From positions 3,782,001 through 3,846,000 of the forward strand of contig OY769938.1 of the NCBI GenBank assembly GCA_963669295.1: 64,000 nt of DNA. The letters run 5' to 3'. The position numbers and the translations under genes are program-made. The stretch's first letter is position 1. Every line of letters starts with the position of its first letter. Source of the stretch: G963669295 sp963669295. GTDB taxonomy: Bacteria; Bacteroidota; Bacteroidia; Flavobacteriales_D; CALLUQ01. Below, piece by piece: positions 44,167 through 54,309 of the stretch. The notes beneath the pieces were generated by a model that saw nothing but the letters and a program-made list of their open reading frames with translations, had not been told where the DNA came from and made no database searches.

Positions 44167-45777
44167 TCAATTTTCGGCCAGTTTCATTTTTTCAAATGTG
44201 TCGTCTTCCAACACTTCCAATGCACGTTGTAAACTTTCATTGATGTCGTTAATCACTACATAAAAGGCACCTCTTTCCAGGAAGTTTTGTCCAATCAACG
44301 CTTTTAAGCGCAGTCGGATGGCATATTCCGAGCGTGCGTATTCTTCTTCATTCATTTCTATGCCTTCTTCTTCGGCCTGGGCTAAAAAGTCTTTCATCAT
44401 GCTATCAGACACTTCAAAGTTGGCTTTGAAGTCGAGGGCATTTTTGTATTTCGATTTCAACTTTTTGCGGTTCTTGTCTACGTAAGTAAGGCTGTACGTA
44501 TTGGTAATCCCTTTACGAATAAGTGCGCTAAAATATTTTGAAGTGTGCGAAGTGTCTAACGGTACGAATACATCAGGCATAATGCCGCCACCACCATATA
44601 CAATACGTTCGTTGTTGGTAAAGTACTTCAAAGAGTCGGGCAGGTCAATGCTGTCGGCATGCATCAATTCGCCTGATGCTAAACGGGCATATTTTTCTGC
44701 GTGGTAGGCATCTTTTCCTTCTTCATACGGTTTTTGAATGCATCTGCCGGATGGGGTGTAATAGCGCGAAATGGTTAATCGTACTGCCGAACCATCGGGA
44801 AGGGTAATGGGGCGTTGCACCAATCCTTTTCCAAACGATCGTCGTCCTACAATCAATCCCCGGTCCCAATCTTGTATGGCACCCGAAACAATTTCACTGG
44901 CCGAAGCAGAGCTTTGATCTACGAGTACTACCAGCTTTCCTTTTTCGAAAGATCCTTCTTTGCGGGCATAGGTTTCATCTTTGGCATAGGCACGTCCTTC
45001 AGTATATACAATAAGTTTGTTGCCACTCAAAAATTCATCGCTTAAGTTGATGGCTGTTTTTAAGTAACCACCGCCATTGCCTTGCAAGTCTAAGATGAGG
45101 TTTTCCATGCCCTGCATTTGTAGGTCGCTCATAGCCTGGTGAAATTCATCCATGGTGGTTGCTGAAAACCGGTTGATTTTGATGTAGCCTGTTTCCGGGG
45201 CAATCATGTACGAGGCATCGAGGCTATAGATGGGTATTTTGTTGCGCACAATTTCGTATTGCAATAAATCGTCTTCACCTCTGCGCAAGATGCTTACATT
45301 TACCCTGGTGCCTTTTTTTCCGCGCAAGCGTTCGCCCACTCCTGAATTGGTGATGCCAATGCCAGCTACGGTTTCATCTTCTACCTTAATGATTTTATCA
45401 CCGGCACGAATGCCCAGCTTTTCTGATGGGCCACCAGGAATGGGGTTCACCACAAAAATGGTGTCTTTCAATATGTTGAAACGAATGCCAATACCTTCAA
45501 AGTTGCCTTTAAGTGGCTCGTTCATTTTTTTCAATTCTTTAGCAGGAATGTATACGGAGTGCGGGTCTAGCTCTTCCAACATTGATACGATGGCACGCTC
45601 TACAATCTTTTCACCATCTACCGAATCTACATACAGTCGACTGATATAGCGAAAGAGGGATTCAAATTTTTCGGTGGTGGCTTTTGTAGGGTCTTGTGCT
45701 TCGGGTTGAGCCATTGCTACCGTGGGGAAGATCAATAGCGCAAAGAAAGCTGATCGCATCCAGTTGTTCCTTTTCAT
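44167..45777 (-). CDS. C-terminal processing peptidase (S41, CtpA/Prc-like)
   Basis: This 536-residue protein has a signal peptide ending MAQ (~24), an N-terminal helical region, a PDZ domain at about 83-168 (GIGIRFNILKDTIFVVNPIPGGPSEKLGIRAGDKI) and the S41 core. The catalytic Ser292 (SSASASEIVSGA), Lys317 (RSFGKGLVQ) and Gln321 match E. coli Prc Ser430/Lys455/Gln459 in spacing. It works in the periplasm on protein C-termini. It lies 51 bases from the DUF1573 gene on the same strand. A maturation protease for exported proteins is consistent with the neighbourhood. Confidence 0.92.
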   Translation of the reverse strand: MKRNNWMRSAFFALLIFPTVAMAQPEAQDPTKATTEKFESLFRYISRLYVDSVDGEKIVERAIVSMLEELDPHSVYIPAKELKKMNEPLKGNFEGIGIRFNILKDTIFVVNPIPGGPSEKLGIRAGDKIIKVEDETVAGIGITNSGVGERLRGKKGTRVNVSILRRGEDDLLQYEIVRNKIPIYSLDASYMIAPETGYIKINRFSATTMDEFHQAMSDLQMQGMENLILDLQGNGGGYLKTAINLSDEFLSGNKLIVYTEGRAYAKDETYARKEGSFEKGKLVVLVDQSSASASEIVSGAIQDWDRGLIVGRRSFGKGLVQRPITLPDGSAVRLTISRYYTPSGRCIQKPYEEGKDAYHAEKYARLASGELMHADSIDLPDSLKYFTNNERIVYGGGGIMPDVFVPLDTSHTSKYFSALIRKGITNTYSLTYVDKNRKKLKSKYKNALDFKANFEVSDSMMKDFLAQAEEEGIEMNEEEYARSEYAIRLRLKALIGQNFLERGAFYVVINDINESLQRALEVLEDDTFEKMKLAEN

Positions 45778-46000
45778 AAGATTGTCATTATAAGATTAAA
45801 GCGGTAGTTCGATCCGCTGAATTAATAACCATGATGTTACACAAAGTATTGTACAACCCGGGGCCAAAAACGTTCAAAACCGAACTTCATTATCAAATAT
45901 ACGGTTCGGCCAATGGATTTGTTATACCGTTCATCACATTTAACACTTTTTGGCATAATGTTCGTGGCTTAAAAGAGGTGCCCCAATAAAAGTTCGTGTT

Positions 46001-46753
46001 ATGAGAGTATATTTGTTATCAGCCATTGTATTGCTTTCCACTTTATTTATTAATGGAAGAATTGTGAATTTTAAAGAAGAGCAGAAAAAACATTCGAGGG
46101 TTAAGAATGCTTACGCTGAAAAGGGAGATAGCCTTTCCAAAGAATTGGAGCGCAAAGGCATTGATATGGCTTCTATGGAAATATACTTGCGTGCGTTTAA
46201 AATGGAGAAAACGTTGGAAGTGTATGCCCGCGATAAAAATCGCACTACTTTTCGCTACATCAAAAGCTATCGTTTTTGTGCGCTTTCAGGTAAATTGGGT
46301 CCTAAGCAACAACAGGGCGACTTACAAGTGCCTGAAGGATTTTACCACATCGATCGTTTCAATCCCTGGAGCAGCTATCACCTTTCTCTAGGCATCAACT
46401 ACCCCAATGATGCTGATCGCATCTTGAGTCCGCATAAAAACCTTGGGGGCGATATCTTTATTCATGGCGATTGCGTTACCATTGGCTGTATTCCATTAAC
46501 CGACGATAAGATCAAGGAAATGTACGTGTTGTCGGTGGAAGCACGCAACAATGGGCAACGACAAATTCCGGTGCATATTTTTCCTATGAAGATGAATGCG
46601 CAAGGCATGAAATACTTGAATGCAATTTACTCCGGTGAGGAAAAGAAGATGCAGTTTTGGAATAACCTAAAAGAAGGGTACGACCATTTTGAGACTACTG
46701 CTCAATTGCCTGCTTTTGAGGTAAATACCGAAGGGAGATATGTTTTTAAGTAG
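46001..46753 (+). CDS. YafK-type murein L,D-transpeptidase
   Basis: This 250-residue protein has an N-terminal hydrophobic segment (residues 4-20) and a YkuD-fold catalytic domain in the second half. The active-site motif is HGDCVTIGCIPLTDD with His155 and Cys163. Upstream is the conserved SGKLGPKQQQGDLQVPEGFYHI segment with YHLSLGINYPN, typical of the YafK/DpaA group. YafK-like enzymes act on crosslinks between peptidoglycan and an outer membrane lipoprotein or remove it. A periplasmic role is expected. It stands alone upstream of the protease genes. Confidence 0.9.
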   Translation: MRVYLLSAIVLLSTLFINGRIVNFKEEQKKHSRVKNAYAEKGDSLSKELERKGIDMASMEIYLRAFKMEKTLEVYARDKNRTTFRYIKSYRFCALSGKLGPKQQQGDLQVPEGFYHIDRFNPWSSYHLSLGINYPNDADRILSPHKNLGGDIFIHGDCVTIGCIPLTDDKIKEMYVLSVEARNNGQRQIPVHIFPMKMNAQGMKYLNAIYSGEEKKMQFWNNLKEGYDHFETTAQLPAFEVNTEGRYVFK

Positions 46754-46956
46754 TTGTTAAAATCCTTATATAATCGAAATATTGATTTTATTTATTTAGT
46801 TCTTTTTCAGTGGTTTAGTTGTTGGTTTTTGCATGATATGGCATTCCAAGAATGCTGATTATGTGAATAACTTTTGTAGGCATTTTTGTTGTTTTTATCT
46901 AAATTAGAGGGCTGCCTCTACGCAAGATAGAATCAATACTAACCAAAATTACTTCC

Positions 46957-49900
46957 ATGAAAAAGAACGTAACCCTTCTGGTGCTTTCCTTTTTCCTTTG
47001 TTTCGGTATCCACACTTTCGCCCAGGTAAGCCAGGGTGGAGAACCATTCAGTTTTAAAGGAAAGCTCCCTACTTTTTTCGATGACAACAGCGTAAACACC
47101 GCTGTAATGCCTACGCTCAATATGAAGCAAATTGAAGCGGAGGATGACCTTGATGCCACCAATGGCGATTTGCGTAGGATTTCGCGCTACCATAATGTTG
47201 CTCTTAACATTGCGAATTCCGGAACCTGGGAAACTCTTCCCAATGGCGATCGTGTTTGGCGTTTACGAATTGTATCGGCAGGTGCATTAGCGATGCACTT
47301 GAATTTCGATGAATTTTTTATGCCTGCTGGCGCAAGAATGTTTGTTTATAATGGCGATCGTACCCATTACCTTGGGTCGTTTACCAGCTTTAATAACAAA
47401 TCGTGGGGTGGATTTGCTACCGGTGTTACCGAAGGCGATGTATGTATTGTAGAATACTACGAGCCCAACGCTGTAGCCGGGCAAGGACGTATCAGCATCA
47501 ACCAGGTGGCACACGCTTATCGCGACATTCATCCTGAGAACAATACTCAACGTGGTGGCGACCCGTGCCAGGTAGACATCAATTGTGTGCCTGAGGGCGA
47601 CAACTGGCAAGACGAGAAAAAAGGTGCTTGTCGTATCCTTGTACAAAGCGGACAGGGTTCCGGATGGTGTTCAGGATCGTTGATTAATAACACTGATCAA
47701 GATTGTAAGGCCTACGTGTTAACCGCATTTCACTGTGGTGAAAACTCCACCACAACACATTTTAATAACTACGTATTTTATTGGAACTACGAAGCTGCTG
47801 TTTGTGGTGGTAGTGCTACTGCGAACCAATCGATTACCGGTTGCGTGAAACGTGCCGATAGTAATGATGGTGGTGGTAATAGTGGTTCTGATTTCTTATT
47901 GGTAGAAATGGACGGTGCTACCGACGTTCAAACATTGAACGGCTGGGGTGCCTACTGGAACGGCTGGGACGCTAACAATTCGGCCTCTCCCAATGGTGTG
48001 AGTATCCACCACCCTGCTGGTGCCAAGAAAAAAGTTTCTACCTATACTTCTTCATTATCTTCTACTACCTGGGGGGGTACTCCTAATACCCACTGGTTGG
48101 TATATTGGGCAGCTACTGCCAACGGCCATGGGGTAACAGAGGGTGGTTCATCAGGGTCGCCCATCTTTACTTCTACCGGATTGATTTGTGGTCAGTTAAC
48201 GGGGGGTGCTTCTTATTGTACTGCTACAGGTAACCCCGATCGTTATGGAAAAATGTCGTACAACTGGCAGAGTAACCCTACTACCACGCACTTGAAAGAT
48301 TGGTTGGATCCAGGGAACACCGGATTACTGACCTTGCAGGGTACCTACTATCCTTGTACACCAGCTGTTTCTGATGATGCTGGTATTACGGTAATTGTTG
48401 ATCCGGCAGACGGAAGTAATTTGTGTAATGCCACTTCCATTACCCCTGTAGTTACTTTGAGAAACTGGGGATCAAATACACTCACATCAGTTACCATTAA
48501 TTACAGTTTGGATGGAGGCCCCAACCAAACCTTTGCGTGGACAGGTAGTTTAGCCTCTGGTGCTACTACCAACGTTACCCTGCCTTCGATGGCGGTGGGT
48601 GCAGGAGCGCATACTTTTGATGCTTCTACCTCTAATCCCAACGGAAATACAGATGGTAATACAGGTAACGATGCCGCATCGCAAACGAGCTTTACGGTGG
48701 CTTCCGGAGCATTGGCAGTACTTACCATCAATACCGATTGTTGGGGGTATGAAACGTATTGGGAAATTTTGAACCAGGGTACTGCTACTGTTGTGGCTTC
48801 TGGTGGTAACACTTCGGGTATCCCTCCTGGAGGTGGACAGGGTGCTCAAGATACTGACCCCGGTGCATATGGCAACGAAGCTACCATTACCGAAAACCTT
48901 TGTTTGGCGGTAGGTTGCTACGACTTTGTGATTTACGATGATTATGGCGATGGCATGTACGGTTCGCAATATGGTACCTGTACCACAGATGGTAGCTATA
49001 CCATTGAAGATGACCAGGCCAATGTGTTGGCATCAATTCAGGCTGCCAACTCCGACTTTGGCAATTCAGAAACCAACCAATTCTGTTTAACAGCAGGCTG
49101 CCCTACGATAACAGCGAATGCTTCTTCTACCAATGCCTCTTGTAATGGGGTGTGTGATGGTAGTGTTACTGCTTCTGCTTCAGGCGGACAAGCCCCTTAC
49201 ACTTACTCGTGGGATGGCGGTTTGGGTGGCGGTGGTACCCACAACAATGTTTGTGCTGGCACCTATACTGTAACCATTACCGACGATAATGGTTGTACTG
49301 GAACGGGTACTGTTACTGTTACTGAACCTGCTGCAATAAATGTGAACACTTCTTCTACCAATGCTTCGTGTAATGGGGTGTGTGATGGTAGTGTTACGGT
49401 TACTGCCAGTGGTGGTACTGCTCCTTATACTTACTCGTGGAGTGGTGGCTTAGGTGGTGGTGCTACGCATAACAACGTTTGTGCGGGTAGCTATACGGTA
49501 ACCATTACCGATGCCAATGGATGTACTGCTACAGGTAGTGCAACTGTTACTGAACCTGCAGCGTTATCGGGTTCAGCTTCAAGCACCGATGCCTCTTGTA
49601 ACGGTTCTTGTGATGGTAGTGTATCGGCAACTGCCAGTGGCGGTACTGCCCCTTACACTTACTCGTGGACTGGTGGTTTAGGTGGTGGTGGTACGCACAA
49701 CAATGTTTGTACGGGCAGCTATACAGTAACCATTACTGATGCCAATGGATGTACTGCTACTGCTAGTGCTACAGTAAATGAACCTACTGCATTATCGGCC
49801 AGTGCTGCTAGCACCGATGCTACTTGTAATGGTGTTTGTGATGGCAGCGTAACCGGTACTGCTACCGGTGGTACTGCTCCATATGCTTATAACTGGAGTG

Positions 49901-50733
49901 GTGGCTTAGGCGGTGGTGCTTCTCACAACAATGTTTGTGCAGGCACTTATACCTTAACTGTAACCGATGTGAATGGATGTACTGCTACAGCCAACGTAAC
50001 TGTGAGTGAGCCTGCGGGCATGACCTTAACCACATCGGGAACCGATGCTACTTGTGGCAATGCCGATGGTGAAGCTTGTGTTACTGTATCAGGTGGCAAC
50101 CCACCATATACTTATTTGTGGAGCCCTGGTGGAGCAACTACTGCTTGTGCTTCCAACATTGCAGCCGGTTCGTATACCGTAACCGTAACTGATGCCAATG
50201 GATGTACCGATCAGGCCACCGTAAATGTGAGTAACATTGGCGGACCTAGTGTAACAGGTACCACTACCGATGAAATTTTCGGTAACGATGGTTCAGTTGA
50301 CATTACTGTAACTGGTGGTACCTCTCCATATACTTACTTGTGGAGTCCTGGCGGAGCAACCACGGAAGATATCAGTGGCTTACAAACCGGTTCGTACAGT
50401 GTTACTGTAACCGATGCCAACGGATGCTCAACCAGCGAAACATTCTTCGTAGGAACACAAGTAGGCATTAGCAGCAACAACATCGATGAAGTTATTAACG
50501 TTTATCCGAATCCTACCAGCGGTATGCTTACTGTTGAGTTCAGTGCTACTGATTTGAAGGATGTTCGCGTAGATGTATACAACACCATCGGTGAGTTGGT
50601 AAACAGGGTAACTCCAGTTGATGGAACTACCCGCTTAGAAATGGATTTAACTTCAAAAGCAGAAGGCCTCTACTATGTAAATATTTATGTAAAAGAAGCC
50701 ATGACCACGAAGATTATCTCAGTGGTGAGATAA
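46957..50733 (+). CDS. secreted lysyl-endopeptidase-like protease with SprB repeats and T9SS sorting domain
   Basis: After a signal peptide (residues 1-23) comes a ~170-residue propeptide-like beta domain, then a trypsin-fold protease (about 190-468). The catalytic triad is His259 (TAFHCG), Asp312 (GSDFLLVEM) and Ser399 (EGGSSGSP), with many Cys for disulfides. Around 470-580 there is a CARDB/Ig-like domain, then PPC-like material. Residues ~715-1170 hold six SprB-type repeats (YTYSW, GLGGGGTHNNVCAG, YTVTITDANGC). The C-terminus is a T9SS type A domain (NVYPNPTSGMLTVEF, GLYYVNIYVKE). The protease resembles Achromobacter lysyl endopeptidase; Lys specificity is likely but not certain. The next gene is a paralogue lacking the repeats. 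Confidence 0.9.
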   Translation: MKKNVTLLVLSFFLCFGIHTFAQVSQGGEPFSFKGKLPTFFDDNSVNTAVMPTLNMKQIEAEDDLDATNGDLRRISRYHNVALNIANSGTWETLPNGDRVWRLRIVSAGALAMHLNFDEFFMPAGARMFVYNGDRTHYLGSFTSFNNKSWGGFATGVTEGDVCIVEYYEPNAVAGQGRISINQVAHAYRDIHPENNTQRGGDPCQVDINCVPEGDNWQDEKKGACRILVQSGQGSGWCSGSLINNTDQDCKAYVLTAFHCGENSTTTHFNNYVFYWNYEAAVCGGSATANQSITGCVKRADSNDGGGNSGSDFLLVEMDGATDVQTLNGWGAYWNGWDANNSASPNGVSIHHPAGAKKKVSTYTSSLSSTTWGGTPNTHWLVYWAATANGHGVTEGGSSGSPIFTSTGLICGQLTGGASYCTATGNPDRYGKMSYNWQSNPTTTHLKDWLDPGNTGLLTLQGTYYPCTPAVSDDAGITVIVDPADGSNLCNATSITPVVTLRNWGSNTLTSVTINYSLDGGPNQTFAWTGSLASGATTNVTLPSMAVGAGAHTFDASTSNPNGNTDGNTGNDAASQTSFTVASGALAVLTINTDCWGYETYWEILNQGTATVVASGGNTSGIPPGGGQGAQDTDPGAYGNEATITENLCLAVGCYDFVIYDDYGDGMYGSQYGTCTTDGSYTIEDDQANVLASIQAANSDFGNSETNQFCLTAGCPTITANASSTNASCNGVCDGSVTASASGGQAPYTYSWDGGLGGGGTHNNVCAGTYTVTITDDNGCTGTGTVTVTEPAAINVNTSSTNASCNGVCDGSVTVTASGGTAPYTYSWSGGLGGGATHNNVCAGSYTVTITDANGCTATGSATVTEPAALSGSASSTDASCNGSCDGSVSATASGGTAPYTYSWTGGLGGGGTHNNVCTGSYTVTITDANGCTATASATVNEPTALSASAASTDATCNGVCDGSVTGTATGGTAPYAYNWSGGLGGGASHNNVCAGTYTLTVTDVNGCTATANVTVSEPAGMTLTTSGTDATCGNADGEACVTVSGGNPPYTYLWSPGGATTACASNIAAGSYTVTVTDANGCTDQATVNVSNIGGPSVTGTTTDEIFGNDGSVDITVTGGTSPYTYLWSPGGATTEDISGLQTGSYSVTVTDANGCSTSETFFVGTQVGISSNNIDEVINVYPNPTSGMLTVEFSATDLKDVRVDVYNTIGELVNRVTPVDGTTRLEMDLTSKAEGLYYVNIYVKEAMTTKIISVVR
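49100..50020 (+). repeat. tandem repeat, period 228 bp (SprB repeats)
   Basis: Four near-identical copies with TGTAATGG/TGTAACGG landmark positions 49141, 49369, 49597 and 49825 are spaced exactly 228 bases apart, which is 76 codons. They encode the first four SprB-type domains; two more diverged copies continue to about 50450. The high DNA identity suggests recent duplication and likely copy-number variation by recombination. Confidence 0.9.
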
Positions 50734-50758
50734 GAATCAAAGGTTAATAAAAAGAAAG

Positions 50759-50790
50759 AACGGGTGTTAAGAAACTAACACCCGTTTTTT
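50759..50790 (+). terminator. intrinsic terminator
   Basis: AACGGGTGTTA (50759-50769) pairs with TAACACCCGTT (50776-50786), loop AGAAAC, followed by TTTTTT. It lies 25 bases after the protease stop. Confidence 0.95.
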
Positions 50791-50839
50791 ATTATCTTTA
50801 TGGGGCTAATTAGGACGTGTAACTTATAAACTTATTTGT

Positions 50840-52504
50840 ATGAAGAAACTTATACCCTTCGTATGCTTTGCCCTATTTTTTATCAGCACTGTGTCAATCG
50901 CTCAAAAGAGCGTGAAGTTAGAACCGTATACTTTTAACCATGCGGTAGAACTGACCGATGCTGACATTGCGGTAGCAAATATGCCAGCATTAGACATGGA
51001 GCGCATTGCATTAGAAAATGAGCAAGATGAATTGAATGGAAAGCTACGTAAAATCGGAAAAAACCATCAGGTAAACCTTAACCTCGACAATTCAGGAACC
51101 TGGGAATACCTACCCAATGGCGACCGTTTGTGGCGTTTGAGAATTGAATCAAATGATGCATTGGCCATCATTTTGTATTACAATAGCTTTTACCTTCCAG
51201 ATGGTGCTACCATGCACGTATATAACGAAGATAGAAGTATGACCATTGGTGCTTTTACCAGCATCAACAATGCCGATCATGGATTATTTGCTACCGAGTT
51301 GGTAACAGGAGATGTTTCCATTGTAGAATACTACGAGCCTTTTGAAGTAGCTGGTGAAGGAATCATCAACATTTCGGAAGTAGGACATGCTTATAGAGAC
51401 ATTCAGCCAATGACTGAAGTAGCGAACAATGAGCGTGGTGGTGACCCTTGTGAAGTAGACGTTATTTGCTCAGAAGGCGATAACTGGAGAGATCAAATTG
51501 ATGGAGTGGTAAAAATCTCAGTGAAAGATGGCGCCAACTTTGGATGGTGTTCAGGTTCGGTAGTAAACAATACCAACCTCGATTGTAAGCCTTACGTACT
51601 AACAGCCTACCACTGTGGTATTGGAGTAAGTTCTAGCGACCATAACCAATGGGTATACTATTTCAAAAATCAAGGAATCATTTGCGGTGGTTTGCCTGCG
51701 CAAGCTTCAGTTACTGAAACCGGTGGTACCATGCGTGCTAATAGCAACGACAATGGTGGCAACAACGGTTCAGACTTTTTATTGGTAGAATTGAACAACG
51801 ACATTGCATGGGCAGCGAATGCTTACTACAATGGATGGGATGCTACCAATAGCAATGTTCCTAATGGAGTGAGTGTTCACCATCCTTCTGGTGGTAAGAA
51901 GAGCATCTCTACCTTTACCAATAGCTTGCTTACTTCGGGCTGGGGCGTTGCCAATACACATTGGCGCGTATCCTGGGTAGCTACTGCCAACGGGCATGGA
52001 GTTACCGAAGGTGGTTCTTCAGGGTCACCGATCTTTAATGGCAACAACGGTTTAATCGTTGGTCAGCTAACAGGTGGTGGTTCTTTCTGTACTTCACCTA
52101 ACAGCCCCGATTTTTATGGTAAAATGTCGTGGAACTGGACCAATAACCCTAACTCTTCAGGCCAAAAATTAAAAGTATGGTTAGATCCTGCTAACACAGG
52201 TGCTACCACTTTAAACGGCATGCGTCCTCCATGTGCTACAGCGGTGGAAGATCAATTGTCGGAAGAGTACTTGATCAACGTTTACCCTAACCCAAGTACA
52301 GGGCAGGTAACGGTTGAGTTAGATCGCATCAAATCAGCAAGAGTAGAAGTGTATGATGCTCTTGGTGCAAAAATAACATCAATCCGGAACGACGGAGTTT
52401 CGAAAATGAACCTTGACCTCTCTGGACATGCCGATGGCATTTATTATGTCAATGTGTATGTGGAGGACAAAGTAATCACTAAGCGTGTAGCCATTATGCG
52501 CTAG
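50840..52504 (+). CDS. lysyl-endopeptidase-like T9SS protease, paralogue
   Basis: This 554-residue protein aligns along its whole length with the N-terminal half of the preceding gene. It has a signal peptide, a prodomain (GTWEYLPNGDRLWRLR), and a trypsin-fold domain with His258 (TAYHCG), Asp313 (GSDFLLVEL) and Ser395 (EGGSSGSP). PDFYGKMSWNW corresponds to a conserved pocket segment of the upstream copy. After the protease it goes directly to the type A sorting domain (NVYPNPSTGQVTVEL, GIYYVNVYVED) with no SprB repeats. It is its own transcription unit between two strong terminators. The gene pair arose by duplication. Confidence 0.9.
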   Translation: MKKLIPFVCFALFFISTVSIAQKSVKLEPYTFNHAVELTDADIAVANMPALDMERIALENEQDELNGKLRKIGKNHQVNLNLDNSGTWEYLPNGDRLWRLRIESNDALAIILYYNSFYLPDGATMHVYNEDRSMTIGAFTSINNADHGLFATELVTGDVSIVEYYEPFEVAGEGIINISEVGHAYRDIQPMTEVANNERGGDPCEVDVICSEGDNWRDQIDGVVKISVKDGANFGWCSGSVVNNTNLDCKPYVLTAYHCGIGVSSSDHNQWVYYFKNQGIICGGLPAQASVTETGGTMRANSNDNGGNNGSDFLLVELNNDIAWAANAYYNGWDATNSNVPNGVSVHHPSGGKKSISTFTNSLLTSGWGVANTHWRVSWVATANGHGVTEGGSSGSPIFNGNNGLIVGQLTGGGSFCTSPNSPDFYGKMSWNWTNNPNSSGQKLKVWLDPANTGATTLNGMRPPCATAVEDQLSEEYLINVYPNPSTGQVTVELDRIKSARVEVYDALGAKITSIRNDGVSKMNLDLSGHADGIYYVNVYVEDKVITKRVAIMR

Positions 52505-52526
52505 TAATAATCCGTTTAACCCATAA

Positions 52527-52566
52527 ACAAGGAGGGCGCACCATTTGGTTGCGCCCTCCTTGTTTT
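52527..52566 (+). terminator. long intrinsic terminator
   Basis: ACAAGGAGGGCGCA (52527-52540) pairs perfectly with TGCGCCCTCCTTGT (52550-52563), a 14-bp stem with a 9-base loop, then TTTT. It lies 22 bases after the protease stop. Confidence 0.93.
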
Positions 52567-52632
52567 ATGTAATAAAAATTTGAAAATATCGTATTTATAC
52601 CATGGGTTAGTGTTGTGGTAATTTCACTCGTA

Positions 52633-52965
52633 ATGGAAAATAACAAGAAAAAAGGCGGTAAAAAGAAACCGTTAAAAGTAATGGAACCATTTGAAGAGTA
52701 TGCTCGTGGAAAATCTGACGTGAGCCTTGTTGGTTTTGGCTCTTTTAAGGCTCGTACAAGAACTGCTACCGCAAATCGAGCTAAAGATCAGCTTAACCAG
52801 GATTACCTCAGTTTGTACTTTAGCCTCAACGAATACAACGCTGAAGAAATTTCAGATATTATCAGCCACCTTTCCGATGTATACCATTCCATCGGTGGCG
52901 ATCACCTTGTAATAAAGGGCATGCAGCAACTTACTCCACAAAATGCCATGCAACCTATCGCGTAG
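52633..52965 (+). CDS. small basic hypothetical protein
   Basis: This 110-residue protein begins with a Lys-rich segment (MENNKKKGGKKKPLKV). The middle and end are an alternating polar/hydrophobic region consistent with two or three helices (LNQDYLSLYFSLNEYNAEEISDIISHLSDVYHSI near residue 55, YxLxxxLxxYxxxxIxxII pattern), no signal peptide. The basic tail could bind nucleic acid or polyphosphate. ATG 52633 is chosen because 52615 adds only a short unrelated stretch. No family is recognised. Confidence 0.6.
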   Translation: MENNKKKGGKKKPLKVMEPFEEYARGKSDVSLVGFGSFKARTRTATANRAKDQLNQDYLSLYFSLNEYNAEEISDIISHLSDVYHSIGGDHLVIKGMQQLTPQNAMQPIA

Positions 52966-53047
52966 CATGTCTGATGCTCCCCATGATGAAAAGTACCTTA
53001 AAGTTGACCTGGCTGGTCAGTCGGAGTAATTGTGGAAAAGCTGTTAG

Positions 53048-54307
53048 CTAAATCAAGTACTGAAACAAATCCGGGCGATCATTCAAATACTCCCCAAAGT
53101 AATTGAGTGCCTGCATGCGTTGCAACAATGGTTCAAAGTCGGCAGGCGACTGCAATTCAATGCCCACTACTGCAGGGCCTTTTTCTCGACTGTTTTTTTT
53201 CGAGTATTCAAAGTGAGTAATGTCGTCGTTGGAACCCAATACTTTCGTTAAGAATTCGCGCAACGCTCCCGACCGTTGTGGAAAGCGTACAATAAAGTAA
53301 TGCTTGATGCCTTCGTATAGCAGCGAGCGTTCTTTGATTTCTTCAGTACGTGTAATGTCGTTGTTACTGCCGCTGAGTACACACACTATTTTTTTGCCTT
53401 TTATACGGTCTTGTAGTTGCTCCAGTGCGGCAATGGTTAATGCTCCGGCTGGTTCAGCTACGATGGCATCTTTGTTGTACAACTGTAAAATGGTAGAGCA
53501 TATTTTTCCTTCGGGCACAGTTACTACTTCGTCGAGCAGTTCTTTGCAAATGCCAAACGTGTAATCGCCCACCCGTTTTACTGCTGCTCCATCTACAAAT
53601 TTATCGATGGTGTTGAGTGTGGTGTTTTCTCCTCGTTCAATCGACGTTTTCATGGCTGCTGCCCCAGCAGGTTCTACACCAATGATGCGGGTGGTTGGGC
53701 TTAGCGTTTTTAATACGCTGCTTATCCCGGCAGCGAGTCCACCACCACCAACGGGCACCAATACGTAATCGATGTTGGCAGTTGCTTCCAACAATTCCAA
53801 CCCTACAGTGCCCTGCCCTTCTATAATGGCCGGATCGTTGAAGGGATGAATGAAGGTAAGTTGTTTTTCCTCGCATTCTTTTATGGCCTCAGCATAGGCG
53901 TCGTTGAAGGTATCGCCTACCAATACAATTTCTACTTGTGCTTTGCCAAACATTTGTACCTGTTGCACTTTCTGACTGGGAGTAGTGGCCGGCATGTATA
54001 TTTTGCCTCGAATGCCTAACAAGTGGCAGGTATAAGCTACCCCCTGGGCATGGTTGCCGGCACTGGCACATACAATGCCTCGTTGTTTTTCCATGGAAGC
54101 AAGGGTACTCATTTTGTTGTAGGCCCCTCGAATTTTATACGAGCGTACCACCTGCAAGTCTTCTCGTTTAAGAAGGATGATGGCTCCATGAGTTTCACTC
54201 AGATGGAGGTTGGCCATCAAGGGGGTGTTTATTACCACCCCCTTCATGTTTTGATGGGCCATTTTTACATCGCTTACCGATGGAAAGTATTGGGTAAGGG
54301 TTGTCAT
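53048..54307 (-). CDS. ilvA: threonine ammonia-lyase (threonine deaminase)
   Basis: This PLP enzyme makes 2-oxobutanoate from threonine, the first step to isoleucine. The 419-residue length fits the shorter form with a single C-terminal ACT-like domain. The catalytic Lys is Lys58 in SYKIRGAYNK, SAGNHAQG binds the PLP phosphate side, and VGGGGLAAG is the phosphate-binding loop. The end (HYFIVRFPQRSGALREFLTKVLG) is the ACT-like regulatory domain through which isoleucine usually inhibits. Start ATG 54307 lies 2 bases after the ilvC stop. It is the last gene of the operon. Confidence 0.95.
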   Translation of the reverse strand: MTTLTQYFPSVSDVKMAHQNMKGVVINTPLMANLHLSETHGAIILLKREDLQVVRSYKIRGAYNKMSTLASMEKQRGIVCASAGNHAQGVAYTCHLLGIRGKIYMPATTPSQKVQQVQMFGKAQVEIVLVGDTFNDAYAEAIKECEEKQLTFIHPFNDPAIIEGQGTVGLELLEATANIDYVLVPVGGGGLAAGISSVLKTLSPTTRIIGVEPAGAAAMKTSIERGENTTLNTIDKFVDGAAVKRVGDYTFGICKELLDEVVTVPEGKICSTILQLYNKDAIVAEPAGALTIAALEQLQDRIKGKKIVCVLSGSNNDITRTEEIKERSLLYEGIKHYFIVRFPQRSGALREFLTKVLGSNDDITHFEYSKKNSREKGPAVVGIELQSPADFEPLLQRMQALNYFGEYLNDRPDLFQYLI

Positions 54308-54309
54308 TG

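Noticed and set aside
48501..48969. Minus-strand open frames opposite the SprB-containing protease
   Set aside because: They are antisense to a well-supported reading frame, overlap one another in different frames and show no domain.
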